A stretch of DNA of 64,000 nucleotides, taken from the NCBI RefSeq assembly GCF_009765755.1, contig NZ_LMUV01000002.1, forward strand, positions 124,001 to 188,000, in the 5' to 3' direction. Shown in pieces: positions 35,454 through 45,077 of this stretch. Under the pieces are notes generated by a model. The model saw only the letters and a list, made by a program, of their open reading frames with translations. It did not search any database and had not been told where the DNA came from. This DNA is from Rhodanobacter sp. L36 (GTDB taxonomy: Bacteria; Pseudomonadota; Gammaproteobacteria; Xanthomonadales; Rhodanobacteraceae). The first letter of the stretch is position 1, and every line of letters starts with the position of its first letter. Position numbers and translations under genes: made by a program.

Positions 35454-36662
35454 CTAGATTCCGGCAGCGTGCTCCGCGATGCGGCGCTTCAACGGGTCGA
35501 TGCGATCAAGCAGGCGCACGCCGAGGCCGCGCGCTGCCACCAGCGACGGCGACTGCCAGGCATAGATGCGTGCCAGCGCGTCGAAGCCGAGCGCGTCGAG
35601 TGTGTCGGCGCTGCGGCGACGGCGCGCGTAGCGTCGTAGCACATGGGCAGCGCCGATATCGCGACCGGCATCGCGCGCGGCGACCAGCGTGTCACGCAAT
35701 TCGGCCACGTCGCGCAGGCCCAGATTCACGCCCTGCCCGGCCAGCGGATGCACTGCATGCGCAGCGTCGCCGAGCAGCACCATGCGATCAGCCTGATAGT
35801 TTTCGGCCAGCTGCAGTTTCAGCGGGAACGCGGCACGCGGCGTGGTCGCGACAATGCGTCCCAATCGATAGTCGCTGGCGACGCCCAGTTGGTCGATGAA
35901 TGCACGCTCGTCGAGCGCGAGCACGCGACGGGCTTCCGCATCCGGCAACGACCACACCAGTGAACTGCGTCCGTCCGCAAGCGGAAGCAGCGCGAGTGGG
36001 CCGGTGGTGAGAAAACGTTGCCACGCGGTGGATTCATGCGGACGCTCAGTCGCCACGTGAGCGACCACCGCTCGCTGCGCGTAATCGCGTCCGCGTGTGC
36101 CGATGCCGGCCAGTTTCCGCAGCGGCGATCCGGCGCCGTCGGCCGCCACGAGCAGACTCGCGGCAAGCGTCTGGCCGTCCATTCGTTCGATCTCGATGCG
36201 ATCGTCGATCGCTTCGAAGCCACGCACTTCCGCCGGACAAAGGCGTTGCACGCCGGCAGCTTCCAGCGCGTGCCACAGCATCCATTGCACGAGATTGTTT
36301 TCGACAATGCAGCCAAGCATGTCGCGCCCGTCGCTGGCAGCATCGAAGTCAATCGCGGAACCGCTCTCGGCATCCCACACATGCATGCGCGAATAGGCGC
36401 TTGAACGCGATTTGCGAATGGACGTCCAGACATCCATTTCATCCAGCAATGCCATGGACGAAGGCGCCAGCCCGACCACGCGCAAATCCACTTCGTCGCT
36501 CTGGTTCCATGGCGCGGGTTCGCGCGCTTCCAGCAAGGCGGTGCGAAAACCGGCGCGTGCCAGCGACAAGGCGGCGGCAGCGCCGACCATGCCGCCACCG
36601 ACGATGGCGACATCGAGCGACGGCGTCCGGCGGCGCGGCGGCAGGTCGCGTGGCGTATTCAT
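35454..36662 (-). CDS. UbiH/VisC-family FAD monooxygenase (UbiI-like)
   Basis: This 402-aa flavoprotein has an N-terminal FAD dinucleotide-binding motif (VAIVGGGMVGAAAALSLARAG), the family segment LRVVGLAPSSM, and LLGDAAHAVHPLAGQGVNLGL at the flavin pocket. It belongs to the ring hydroxylases of ubiquinone biosynthesis (UbiH, UbiI, UbiF). Which ring position it hydroxylates is not certain; the VisC/UbiI-type C5 role is most likely because its neighbour looks like UbiH. It overlaps that neighbour by four bases and is the downstream gene of the pair. Confidence 0.87.
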   Translation of the reverse strand: MNTPRDLPPRRRTPSLDVAIVGGGMVGAAAALSLARAGFRTALLEAREPAPWNQSDEVDLRVVGLAPSSMALLDEMDVWTSIRKSRSSAYSRMHVWDAESGSAIDFDAASDGRDMLGCIVENNLVQWMLWHALEAAGVQRLCPAEVRGFEAIDDRIEIERMDGQTLAASLLVAADGAGSPLRKLAGIGTRGRDYAQRAVVAHVATERPHESTAWQRFLTTGPLALLPLADGRSSLVWSLPDAEARRVLALDERAFIDQLGVASDYRLGRIVATTPRAAFPLKLQLAENYQADRMVLLGDAAHAVHPLAGQGVNLGLRDVAELRDTLVAARDAGRDIGAAHVLRRYARRRRSADTLDALGFDALARIYAWQSPSLVAARGLGVRLLDRIDPLKRRIAEHAAGI

Positions 36663-37888
36663 GGCAGATGCTCCCGGATAGCTACCGGGGAGATTCCTCG
36701 ATAACCCATGCCGCGTTTCGCCAGCGCGCGTTGCAGCGGCGGGATGCGATCAAACGCGAGCAAGGCCAGCGAACGCAATGGCGCCAGCAGCGGTTGCTGC
36801 AGGCAGGCCAGTCGAACCAGTCCATGGCTCATGGACATGGTGCCTTCGCGATCGACGTCGCGGCGCTCGGCATAGGTTTGCAACATCGCGGCATCGCCCG
36901 GATCGCGCGTTGCCGCGACCAGTTCCGCGAGAGTCAGCGCATCGCGCAGCCCGAGGTTGAATCCTTGCGCGCCGATCGGATGCACCGTTTGCGCCGCGTT
37001 GCCGACGAGCACGGCACGCTTGGCAATGAGTTGTTTCGCGGCGACCCCATGGACGGTATATGGATGGCGTTTGCCCGGCCGATCCAGTCGGCCGAGTCGC
37101 CAGCCGAAGCGGCGCTGCGCCAGCGCGATGAAGTCGGCGTCATCGAGCGCCGCCACCGCTTCGGCATCTTTCGTGTCCACCGTCAGTACGAGTCCGCAGC
37201 GTCGCTCGGCCAGTGGCAGCAGCGCGATCGGACCTTCGTCGGCGAAGCGTTCGTAGGCGCGATGCGCGTGGTCGCGCTCGGGCGTGATCGTGCAGACGAA
37301 CAAGGTCTGTCGGTAGTCCATTCGCTCCACTTCGATACCGAGCTGCGCGCGCACGAATGACTCGGTGCCGTCTGCGCCCACCAGCAATGGCGTGTCGAGG
37401 ACGCGTTCTCCATCGGGCGTCTTGATCGTCGCGCGCCAACCATCGGGCAATGGCTCCAGCGCGGCCAAGGTCGTCGGCGCGAGTCGGGTCAGATGCGTGC
37501 ATTCGTCAAGACGGCGCAACAATGCCGCGCCGAGTTCGCGCGCGGGCAAGGTCCAGCCGAGGGCTTCGACGCCCTGTTTTTTCGCGTCGATGCGCGCGCT
37601 GCCGAATTCGCCGGATCGACTGACGTGGATATGTCGGATCGGCGTGGCTTTCTCCACCGCATGCCGCCATACGCCGATCGTGTCCAACCCGTTCACGGTG
37701 GCCCGCGCCAGTGCGAGGTTGCGTTCGTCATAACTGGGCTGGGCGTCGACGCGCGGTGCGGCGGTTTCGACCAGGGTCGCAGCGATGCCGGCGGCATCGA
37801 GCGCGATGGCGAGGCTGGCGCCGACCAGACCACCGCCGATGATCAGGACGCCGGCGTCTTCGGGAGCTGCGGATGTCGAGGCATTCAT
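36659..37888 (-). CDS. ubiH: UbiH-like 2-octaprenyl-6-methoxyphenol hydroxylase
   Basis: This 409-aa FAD monooxygenase has VLIIGGGLVGASLAIALDAAG at the N-terminus, DERNLALARATVNGL and LVGNAAQTVHPIGAQGFNLG, the last typical of UbiH rather than UbiI. UbiH adds the C1 hydroxyl in ubiquinone synthesis. It is the first gene of a two-gene unit with the UbiI-like gene (ATGA overlap). ispB, which makes the quinone side chain, lies about 2 kb away, giving a small ubiquinone-linked neighbourhood. Confidence 0.9.
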   Translation of the reverse strand: MNASTSAAPEDAGVLIIGGGLVGASLAIALDAAGIAATLVETAAPRVDAQPSYDERNLALARATVNGLDTIGVWRHAVEKATPIRHIHVSRSGEFGSARIDAKKQGVEALGWTLPARELGAALLRRLDECTHLTRLAPTTLAALEPLPDGWRATIKTPDGERVLDTPLLVGADGTESFVRAQLGIEVERMDYRQTLFVCTITPERDHAHRAYERFADEGPIALLPLAERRCGLVLTVDTKDAEAVAALDDADFIALAQRRFGWRLGRLDRPGKRHPYTVHGVAAKQLIAKRAVLVGNAAQTVHPIGAQGFNLGLRDALTLAELVAATRDPGDAAMLQTYAERRDVDREGTMSMSHGLVRLACLQQPLLAPLRSLALLAFDRIPPLQRALAKRGMGYRGISPVAIREHLP

Positions 37889-37976
37889 GCGGGCGATGAT
37901 ACCCGCCGATGCCGCCAGCGTTGTAGCGCATTGGGCTAGAATGGCGATCTACTCGACGCGAAAACGGAGCAAACGC

Positions 37977-38582
37977 ATGGTCACGACGCAGGGCCGACGC
38001 CTGGCAATTCTCATAGCCCTCGTCCTGGTGATGGCGATCACGCGCATCCACCTTTCGCTGCTTCATCACGACGTGCGCGATGCGTCGTGGGCGGTTTTCT
38101 TTCTCGCCGGATTCTGGCTGCGTGGCAGCGCGCGCTGGGTGTTCCCCTTGCTGATGGTCGAAGCCGTGCTGATGGATTACCTGGTGATCCACGGCCAAGG
38201 CATCGACTTCTGGAGCCATTACTGCGTGTCGGTGGCGTACTGGTTCCTGATCCCTTCGTACTTCACATTGTGGATGGGCGGCAGCTTGCTGGCCCGCTAC
38301 ACGTCGGGCCTCAACGTGCGCACGCTGGGTCTGGCGGTTCTCGCGCTGGTGCTGAGCGTGACTGCTTGCTACGTGATTTCCAACGGCAGCTTCTACTGGC
38401 TGAGCGGCAGCGTGCCTGCGCCTCGCAGCTTGGGTGCGTGGTGGGAAAACCTTGGCGACTGGTATCTGCCGTTCGCGGAAACCACCGCGATGTACGTCGG
38501 CGTCGGTGCCGTGCTTCACGTGCTCGCGCTGCAGCTTGCACGTGTTCGCCAGCACAACGACCTGACCAATCTGCCGCGTTGA
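37977..38582 (+). CDS. Six-helix membrane protein, candidate BtuM-type cobalamin transporter
   Basis: This 201-aa protein has about six membrane helices. ATG 37977 has a GGAG ribosome site nine bases upstream. C83 lies in HYCVSVAYWFLIP at the start of a helix. BtuM-type B12 transporters, as I recall, are ~200-aa six-helix proteins with one essential Cys near residue 80 that ligates cobalt. The next gene, six bases downstream, is a cobalamin adenosyltransferase, which strengthens the idea. Sequence identity to BtuM could not be tested. If wrong, it is an uncharacterised inner-membrane protein. Confidence 0.5.
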   Translation: MVTTQGRRLAILIALVLVMAITRIHLSLLHHDVRDASWAVFFLAGFWLRGSARWVFPLLMVEAVLMDYLVIHGQGIDFWSHYCVSVAYWFLIPSYFTLWMGGSLLARYTSGLNVRTLGLAVLALVLSVTACYVISNGSFYWLSGSVPAPRSLGAWWENLGDWYLPFAETTAMYVGVGAVLHVLALQLARVRQHNDLTNLPR

Positions 38583-38588
38583 TCGACT

Positions 38589-39161
38589 GTGGGAAACCGG
38601 CTCTCGAAAATCTATACCCGCACCGGTGACGATGGCAGCACCGGTCTGGGCGATGGTTCGCGAGTCGCCAAAGATTCGCTGCGCGTCGCCGCCTACGGCA
38701 CGGTGGACGAACTCAACAGCACGATCAGCATGGTGCTCGCCGCCGATGGCGTGGACGCTGAGGTGGCCGAAGTGCTCGGCCAGGTGCAGCACGCACTGTT
38801 CGATCTCGGTGGCGAGTTGTGCATACCCGGCTTGGTGATGATCGAAGACGCGGATATCGATCGCCTGGAACAGGTGCTCGACGGCTTCAACGATCCGTTG
38901 CCGCCACTGAAAGATTTCATCCTGCCCGGCGGCGGCATGGCGGCGGCGTGCTGCCATCTCTCACGCACAGTGTGTCGTCGCGCGGAACGCGAGGTGATCG
39001 CGCTGTCGCGCGCCGAGGCGGTGCGTCCGCAGGCGCAGCGATACCTCAATCGGTTGTCCGACCTGCTGTTCGTGATTTCACGCGTGCTGGCGCGCGCCAG
39101 CGGACATGGCGAAGTGCTCTGGCAACACGAGCGCCGCCGCAAGCCACAACCCGACGGCTGA
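38589..39161 (+). CDS. PduO-type cob(I)alamin adenosyltransferase
   Basis: This 190-aa trimeric ATP:cob(I)alamin adenosyltransferase has the ATP-binding N-terminus YTRTGDDGSTGLGDGSRV and AAYGTVDELNS. The C-terminal family segment includes CRRAEREV and LNRLSDLLFVISR. It adds the adenosyl ligand to make coenzyme B12. It starts with GTG 38589, six bases after the membrane-protein gene, and is followed eight bases later by the deacetylase-like gene. Confidence 0.95.
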   Translation: MGNRLSKIYTRTGDDGSTGLGDGSRVAKDSLRVAAYGTVDELNSTISMVLAADGVDAEVAEVLGQVQHALFDLGGELCIPGLVMIEDADIDRLEQVLDGFNDPLPPLKDFILPGGGMAAACCHLSRTVCRRAEREVIALSRAEAVRPQAQRYLNRLSDLLFVISRVLARASGHGEVLWQHERRRKPQPDG

Positions 39162-39169
39162 GCCGCCAC

Positions 39170-40090
39170 ATGCTGCGGCTGTATACCCATCCCGATTGCC
39201 TGCGGCACGACCCCGGCCCGGGTCATGCCGAGCAACCGGCGCGTCTGCGCGCCGTGCTGCAGGCGCTGGACCATGATCGCTTTGCGGCGCTCGATCGCAT
39301 CGAGGCGCCGCGTGCCACGCGTGCACAGTTGTTGCGTGTGCACGATGCCGAGCATGTCGATCGTCTGTTCGCTATCGCTCCCGCTGCGGCAACATTGCGC
39401 CTGGATGAGGACACGGTGATGTCACCGGGTTCGCTCGATGCGGCATTGCACGCCGCGGGTGCTGTCGTCGCGGCCGTGGATTACGCGATGAGTGGCGACG
39501 ACAGGCGTGCCTTCTGCCCAGTGCGTCCACCCGGCCACCATGCCACTGGCGAGCAGGCGATGGGTTTTTGTCTGTTCAACAACGTGGCGGCGGCAGCAGC
39601 GCACGCGCTTGAAGTGCATCACCTGAAGCGCGTGGTGATCGCCGATTTCGACGTGCATCACGGCAACGGCACGCAGGCAATTTTCGAGCGTGAACCACGC
39701 GTGCTGTTTCTCTCCAGCCATCAGTCTCCGCTGTATCCCGGCACGGGCAGCGAAGACGAGCGCGGCGTCGGCAACATCGTCAACGGCACGCTGTCACCGG
39801 GCGCAGGATCGGCGGAATTCCGCGAGCTATGGGATGGCCAATTGCTGCCGCGCATGCATGCGTTCAAGCCGCAGCTGATACTGGTGTCCGCCGGTTTCGA
39901 CGCGCACCGCGCCGACCCGTTGGCGGACATCCGACTTGGCCAGGAAGATTACGCGTGGATTACCGGACGATTGCTGGCTCTGGCCCGCGCTCATGCCAAC
40001 GGGCGGCTGGTTTCGACCCTCGAAGGCGGCTATGACCTCGGCGCGCTGGCAGCGAGTGCAGCGGCGCACGTCGACGAGTTGATGAAGTAA
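39170..40090 (+). CDS. Histone-deacetylase-superfamily amidohydrolase
   Basis: This 306-aa zinc amidohydrolase of the HDAC/AcuC/APAH superfamily has the active-site His pair in RPPGHHATG. The zinc ligands are in DFDVHHGNGTQ (D and H) and GFDAHRADPL (D), and the C-terminal loop ends in LEGGYDLGAL. Bacterial members deacetylate acetyl-CoA synthetase, polyamines or other small amides. The substrate cannot be told here. It starts eight bases after the adenosyltransferase gene and is probably co-transcribed. Confidence 0.92.
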   Translation: MLRLYTHPDCLRHDPGPGHAEQPARLRAVLQALDHDRFAALDRIEAPRATRAQLLRVHDAEHVDRLFAIAPAAATLRLDEDTVMSPGSLDAALHAAGAVVAAVDYAMSGDDRRAFCPVRPPGHHATGEQAMGFCLFNNVAAAAAHALEVHHLKRVVIADFDVHHGNGTQAIFEREPRVLFLSSHQSPLYPGTGSEDERGVGNIVNGTLSPGAGSAEFRELWDGQLLPRMHAFKPQLILVSAGFDAHRADPLADIRLGQEDYAWITGRLLALARAHANGRLVSTLEGGYDLGALAASAAAHVDELMK

Positions 40091-40247
40091 CTGCTGCGCG
40101 GATTCATCACCGTGTTTCGCGTGCAACGCCAAAGTGATGGCGATGCCGCCGACGGCTGAATCCCGACCTGCGCGAAATAACTTCCGCCTGCCTTGGAAGC
40201 GGCGTTTCTGCTAGCTTAACGAGCCTTCGAAGCCGGCAGATTCCCAC

Positions 40248-42695
40248 GTGACGTCAACGTTCCCTCCTCGCCGCCTGCTGGCGGTTGCCGCAGCACTTGC
40301 CTTGATCGGTGGACAGGTCGACGCCAAGAGCGGCCATCCCAAGCCGAAAAGTTCGCTCGATGGCTCGGAAGAAGCCTGCCCACTGGGTTCCTTCCATTGC
40401 GCGCCGCGTCCGTACAACTTCGCGATCTGCCGACCCAATGCGCTGCTGGAGTTCTACGATCCGACGCTGGACAAGAGCCCGGACCTGCGCGACACCAGCC
40501 CCACGAAACTGCATCAGGCGCGTACCGTCGACAGCTCCGACCAGACCGTCTATCACTTCGAAGGCGACGTGAAAATGTCGCGAGCCGACGAGCAGTTGCA
40601 GGCGGACACCGTCGACTACAACAGCGATACCACCGATTACGACGCTCGCGGCCACGTGCGCTATCAGGAATCGAGCCAGCTGATGGCCGGTTCGCACATG
40701 CGCGGCAACTCCACGGCGAAGCGCGGCATCGCCGACAACGTGCGCTACCAGATGCTTGATTCGCGTGGCAACGGCGTGGCAGAGCAAGGCCAGATGTTCG
40801 ACGCGATGCATTCGCGTTATTCAGTAGCTACCTACTCGACCTGCGACGTGGGTCATCACGTGTGGGAGTTCCACGCCAAGTCGATCACCACGAACAAGGA
40901 CACCGGCGTCGGCGTGGCGCGCAATGCCACCATGTGGGTAGGCAAGGTGCCTTTCATCTACCTGCCGTACATGAGCTTCCCGCTCGACAAGCGACGCAAG
41001 AGCGGCTTCCTGTTTCCGCTGGTGGGCAATACCAGCCGCTCCGGCCTGGAGCTCAGCACGCCGTACTACTTCAACATCGCGCCGAATTACGACGCCACTC
41101 TGGACCCGCGTATCTACTCGTCGCGTGGAGAAATGCTGGCAGGCGAATTCCGCTACCTGATTCCCAACAGCGAAAACCAGCTGAACAGCAGCGGACAGCT
41201 CAACTTCGAGTACGTGCCAAACGATCACGGCAAAAGCGACGGCCTGGCCGACACCAGCGGCCAGAACCGCTATCTGATCGATTTCACCGACAACACCGCG
41301 CTCTGGCAGAGCTGGCGGTTTACCACGTCGATCAACCGCGCATCCGACAGCAGCTACGTCTACGACTATGGCAATGCGCTGTCGAATACCCAGGTGTATG
41401 AGCTCGCATCGTCGGCGGCCATTGTCGGCGGTGGCAAATGGTGGAATGTTGCCATCGGTGGCACCTCGTACCAGAACATGAATCCTTTCGCGACGGATGC
41501 ATCGCTTCCATACGACGAGTTGCCATACGCCACGCTCAACCTCAACGTGCCGATCAGTCGCTGGCTTGAATTCGGCATGGACAACGAAATTGGCGATTTC
41601 CGCAAGACCGGTTATGTCGATGGCGCGCGCGCGGATTTCTACCCGTACCTGCAGGCTGACTTCGGCAGCTCCGCATGGTTCGTGCGACCCAAGGTTGCCT
41701 ATCGCTATACGTCATATCAGCTGCAAGATGGTTACCAGAATTATGGTTACACCGGCGTCCTGCCCACCGGGTACGCCACGCCGTTTACGGACAAGTCGCC
41801 CAGTCGGGCACTGCCGATCGTCAGCCTGGACAGCGGGCTCATCTTCGATCGCAGTACATCCTTTTTCGGCAACAGTTATACCCAGACGCTCGAGCCGCGC
41901 ATCTATTACCTGTACGTGCCATACCGTAACCAGAACAACCTGCCGTTGTTCAATACCAACCTGATGTCATTCGATTACTGGCAGCTCTTTTCGCCAAACC
42001 AGTTCTCCGGCGCCGATCGCCAGATGAATGCGAATAACCTCACCGGCGCACTTACCACGCGTTTCCTCGACGAGAACGGCGTGGAAAAGTTTTCGGCCAG
42101 TTTCGGACAGATTCGCTACTTCACGCCGCAGAAAGTCCAGTTACCCAGCAGTCCGGACACGGTTTCTCCAATGACAAACTGGGCTGGCTCCGACTACGTC
42201 GTGCAGCTCGATCTTCAGCTCAGCGACGCCTGGCGCGTGAACACCACGTACCAATGGAGCCCGAACACGCACACCACCGATGTGGCTTCGTTCGAACTGC
42301 AGCGCCGCCTGGGCACCGACGGCATCCTCAACTTCTCCTATCACTACCGTCGCGGCCTGCTGGAACAATACAGCGCGTCCGTGGTCTACCCGGTGTCCGA
42401 TCGCTGGCGTTTGATTGGCTCATGGACTTACGCCGAGCCCATCAAGGGTGTGGTCAGCCCGTTGCGCGGAACCGTTGAGGCGTTGGCCGGTATCGAGTAC
42501 GACAGCTGCTGCGTCACGCTGCGACTGGTTGATCGCAACTATGTAAACCAGAGCTATTACGGCTTCGGTCCGGTTCCTGCGAACGACAGTCTTCGCGACA
42601 ACGCAGTGATGTTCGAAGTGGTGTTCAAGGGACTTGGTTCATCGGGCGGGCAAATCGATCCACTGCTGCACCGTGATATTCTCGGCTATCAATAA
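40248..42695 (+). CDS. lptD: LptD outer-membrane LPS assembly protein
   Basis: This 815-aa protein starts at GTG 40248 with a signal peptide (LLAVAAALALIGGQVDA). An OstA-type periplasmic domain follows (about residues 100-230, DNVRYQMLDSRGNGVAEQ), then a long C-terminal beta barrel. Cys residues near the N-terminus (about 43-62) and the paired CC in YDSCCVTLRL are those that form the inter-domain disulfides in E. coli LptD. With LptE it inserts lipopolysaccharide into the outer leaflet. It heads the surA-pdxA-ksgA-apaG-apaH gene string. Confidence 0.95.
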   Translation: MTSTFPPRRLLAVAAALALIGGQVDAKSGHPKPKSSLDGSEEACPLGSFHCAPRPYNFAICRPNALLEFYDPTLDKSPDLRDTSPTKLHQARTVDSSDQTVYHFEGDVKMSRADEQLQADTVDYNSDTTDYDARGHVRYQESSQLMAGSHMRGNSTAKRGIADNVRYQMLDSRGNGVAEQGQMFDAMHSRYSVATYSTCDVGHHVWEFHAKSITTNKDTGVGVARNATMWVGKVPFIYLPYMSFPLDKRRKSGFLFPLVGNTSRSGLELSTPYYFNIAPNYDATLDPRIYSSRGEMLAGEFRYLIPNSENQLNSSGQLNFEYVPNDHGKSDGLADTSGQNRYLIDFTDNTALWQSWRFTTSINRASDSSYVYDYGNALSNTQVYELASSAAIVGGGKWWNVAIGGTSYQNMNPFATDASLPYDELPYATLNLNVPISRWLEFGMDNEIGDFRKTGYVDGARADFYPYLQADFGSSAWFVRPKVAYRYTSYQLQDGYQNYGYTGVLPTGYATPFTDKSPSRALPIVSLDSGLIFDRSTSFFGNSYTQTLEPRIYYLYVPYRNQNNLPLFNTNLMSFDYWQLFSPNQFSGADRQMNANNLTGALTTRFLDENGVEKFSASFGQIRYFTPQKVQLPSSPDTVSPMTNWAGSDYVVQLDLQLSDAWRVNTTYQWSPNTHTTDVASFELQRRLGTDGILNFSYHYRRGLLEQYSASVVYPVSDRWRLIGSWTYAEPIKGVVSPLRGTVEALAGIEYDSCCVTLRLVDRNYVNQSYYGFGPVPANDSLRDNAVMFEVVFKGLGSSGGQIDPLLHRDILGYQ

Positions 42696-42719
42696 TCGTT
42701 CAGGCACCGGCTTTCACTG

Positions 42720-44075
42720 ATGAAGCAACCCATTGCATTCCTGCTGCTCGCATTCGCGATCGCGCTTCCCGCTCACGCCCAGCTGCTCACTCCCGGAACT
42801 CCCGCCGCGTCGGCGAACAACGGCTCGATCGACCGCATCGTGGCCGTGGTCAACGAGGACGTGATCCTGCAGAGCGAGCTGGACGACGCCGTGCATTCGG
42901 TGCAGCAGCAGTACGCCAGCCAGCCGGGCCAGCTGCCGCCGATGGATGTGCTGCAAAAGCAGGTGCTCGATCGTCTTGTGTTGATGAAGCTGCAGATCCA
43001 GAAAGCGCAGGATCAGGACATCCACGTCTCGGATGCGGACATCGATCAGGCCGTGGCCGGCGTGGCCCAGCAGAACAAGATTTCACCCGAAGAATTGCGC
43101 GCGGAGGTCGAGAAAAGCGGCGGCAATTTCGCCCAGTTTCGCCAGCAGTTGGGTGATCAGCTGATGGTGCAGCGCCTGCACCAGAGCGTGATCCACGATT
43201 CGGTGTCGATCACCGACGGCGAAGTCGACAATCTCTTGAGCAGCCCGACCTACAAGGCCGGCGAGATTCATCTGTCGCACATTCAGATCAGCATCCCCTC
43301 CGGTGCCGATGCAGCGGCCATCCAGGCCAGCCAGACCAAGGCCGAGCAGGCGCTGGCGGCCATCAAGGGCGGCATGGACTTCAACGCGGCGGCCATCCGT
43401 TTCTCCGACGCACCCGACGCACTGGATGGCGGTGATCTTGGCTGGCGCAAGATGGACGATATCCCCGCCGGCTTTGCCGACACGGTGGCAGCGATGAAGC
43501 CCGGCGAAGTCAGCGCCGCGTTGCGCGGCCCGACCGGCTTCCACATTCTCAAGCTCGTGGATCAGCGCCAGGCGGATCGCCAGGTAGTCACCGAGTTCCA
43601 TGCGCGCCAGATTCTGATCAAGCCCAGCGAACTGGTGACGCCGGCGCAAGCCGAACAGAAAGCCAGGGATCTGTACAACCGCATCGTAAGCAAGCACGAA
43701 GATTTTGCAGCACTTGCGCGCGACAACTCCAAGGACGACACCACGGCCAACGCCGGCGGCGACATGGGCTGGTTCAAGCAACAGGATTGGGGTTCGACCA
43801 TCGGCACGCAGCTGGCTGGCCTCAAGGACAACGAAGTGTCGCAGCCGTTCCAGAGCGAAGCAGGCTGGCACGTGCTGCAGCGTCTTGGCTCACGTCAAAG
43901 CGACCTAACCAATGAGATCGCGCGCGACCAGGCCCGTGAGGCGATCGGCAACCGGAAGGCCGAACAGGTCTATGACGATTATCTTCGCGACATGCGTTCG
44001 AACGCCTTCGTCAACGTGCTGGTTCCCGAGCTGCGCGACACGGACGACCATAGTTCGACCGGCACGTCGCCGTAA
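42720..44075 (+). CDS. surA: SurA periplasmic chaperone / peptidyl-prolyl isomerase
   Basis: This 451-aa protein has a signal peptide (AFLLLAFAIALPAHAQ), the N-terminal chaperone domain (VVNEDVILQSELDDAV) and two parvulin domains. The parvulins are marked by HISI-type LSHIQIS ... SDAPDALDGGDLGWRKM and by FHARQILIKPSE ... DNSKDDTTANAGGDMGWFK. SurA escorts outer-membrane proteins, including LptD encoded 24 bases upstream. The genes are almost always paired in gammaproteobacteria. Confidence 0.97.
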   Translation: MKQPIAFLLLAFAIALPAHAQLLTPGTPAASANNGSIDRIVAVVNEDVILQSELDDAVHSVQQQYASQPGQLPPMDVLQKQVLDRLVLMKLQIQKAQDQDIHVSDADIDQAVAGVAQQNKISPEELRAEVEKSGGNFAQFRQQLGDQLMVQRLHQSVIHDSVSITDGEVDNLLSSPTYKAGEIHLSHIQISIPSGADAAAIQASQTKAEQALAAIKGGMDFNAAAIRFSDAPDALDGGDLGWRKMDDIPAGFADTVAAMKPGEVSAALRGPTGFHILKLVDQRQADRQVVTEFHARQILIKPSELVTPAQAEQKARDLYNRIVSKHEDFAALARDNSKDDTTANAGGDMGWFKQQDWGSTIGTQLAGLKDNEVSQPFQSEAGWHVLQRLGSRQSDLTNEIARDQAREAIGNRKAEQVYDDYLRDMRSNAFVNVLVPELRDTDDHSSTGTSP

Positions 44076-44081
44076 CCCGAT

Positions 44082-45077
44082 TTGAGCACGCACCTGCCCC
44101 GGCTCGCCCTCACAGCCGGTGAGCCGGCGGGCGTCGGCGCGGAGTTGCTGATACGACTCGCCGCCACCTCGCTGGTTGCGGATCTGGTAGCGATCACGGA
44201 TCGCGCATTTCTCGAACGCGCGGCCGCCCGATGCGGCATCACTGTCGATCTGCATGACGATGACGGCAGCGCACAGACCGAACGACGCCCCGGAAGCCTT
44301 CGCGTCCGGCATGTCGCGCTGGCGGTCGAGGAAATACCTGGCCAACCCGATTCACGCAATGCCCGCCATGTGCTGGAGACGCTGACCATCGCGGCGGATG
44401 GATGCATGGATGGCTCGTACCAGGCGATGGTCACCGCACCGTTGCAGAAGTCGACCATCAACGAGGCTGGCATTTCTTTCAGCGGGCACACCGAGTTTCT
44501 CGCGACGCGCGCCAATGCCGATGTCGTGATGATGCTGGCGAGCCCGGAATTACGTGTCGCACTTGCCACCACGCATCTGCCTCTGAGCGCCGTATCCGCG
44601 GCAATTACCCGCGAATCGCTCGAGCGCACTTTGCGTATCGTGCACGCGGAGCTGCGCAGCAAGTTCGGTTTCGAACGACCGCGCATCGCGGTGCTCGGTA
44701 TCAATCCTCACGCTGGCGAAGGCGGGCATCTGGGCCGTGAGGAAATCGACGTGGTGATCCCGCTGCTTGAAACCTTGCGCCGCGAAGGCATGTTTTTGCT
44801 CGGACCATTGCCGGCGGACACCGCGTTCGTGCCGGTGCAACGCGAACGCTACGACGCGGTGCTTGCGATGTATCACGACCAGGCATTACCGGTGCTCAAA
44901 AGCGAAGCGTTCGATCGCACGGTGAACCTCACGCTCGGCTTGCCTTTCATCCGCACGTCGGTGGATCACGGCACGGCGCTGGATCTGGCTGGTAGCGGAC
45001 GGGCCGATCCCGCAAGCCTCATCGCAGCGACACGGATGGCGATGGATTTGATCGAACGCAGGACATCGCTTGCATGA
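44082..45077 (+). CDS. pdxA: 4-hydroxythreonine-4-phosphate dehydrogenase
   Basis: This 331-aa pyridoxal-phosphate biosynthesis enzyme has ALTAGEPAGVGAELL, INPHAGEGGHLGREE and YHDQALPVLK. The His residues in the last two motifs bind the divalent metal. It oxidises 4-phosphohydroxy-L-threonine with NAD+. The start is TTG 44082, six bases after surA, giving a normal N-terminus; no ATG precedes the conserved region. It overlaps ksgA by four bases. Confidence 0.95.
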   Translation: MSTHLPRLALTAGEPAGVGAELLIRLAATSLVADLVAITDRAFLERAAARCGITVDLHDDDGSAQTERRPGSLRVRHVALAVEEIPGQPDSRNARHVLETLTIAADGCMDGSYQAMVTAPLQKSTINEAGISFSGHTEFLATRANADVVMMLASPELRVALATTHLPLSAVSAAITRESLERTLRIVHAELRSKFGFERPRIAVLGINPHAGEGGHLGREEIDVVIPLLETLRREGMFLLGPLPADTAFVPVQRERYDAVLAMYHDQALPVLKSEAFDRTVNLTLGLPFIRTSVDHGTALDLAGSGRADPASLIAATRMAMDLIERRTSLA

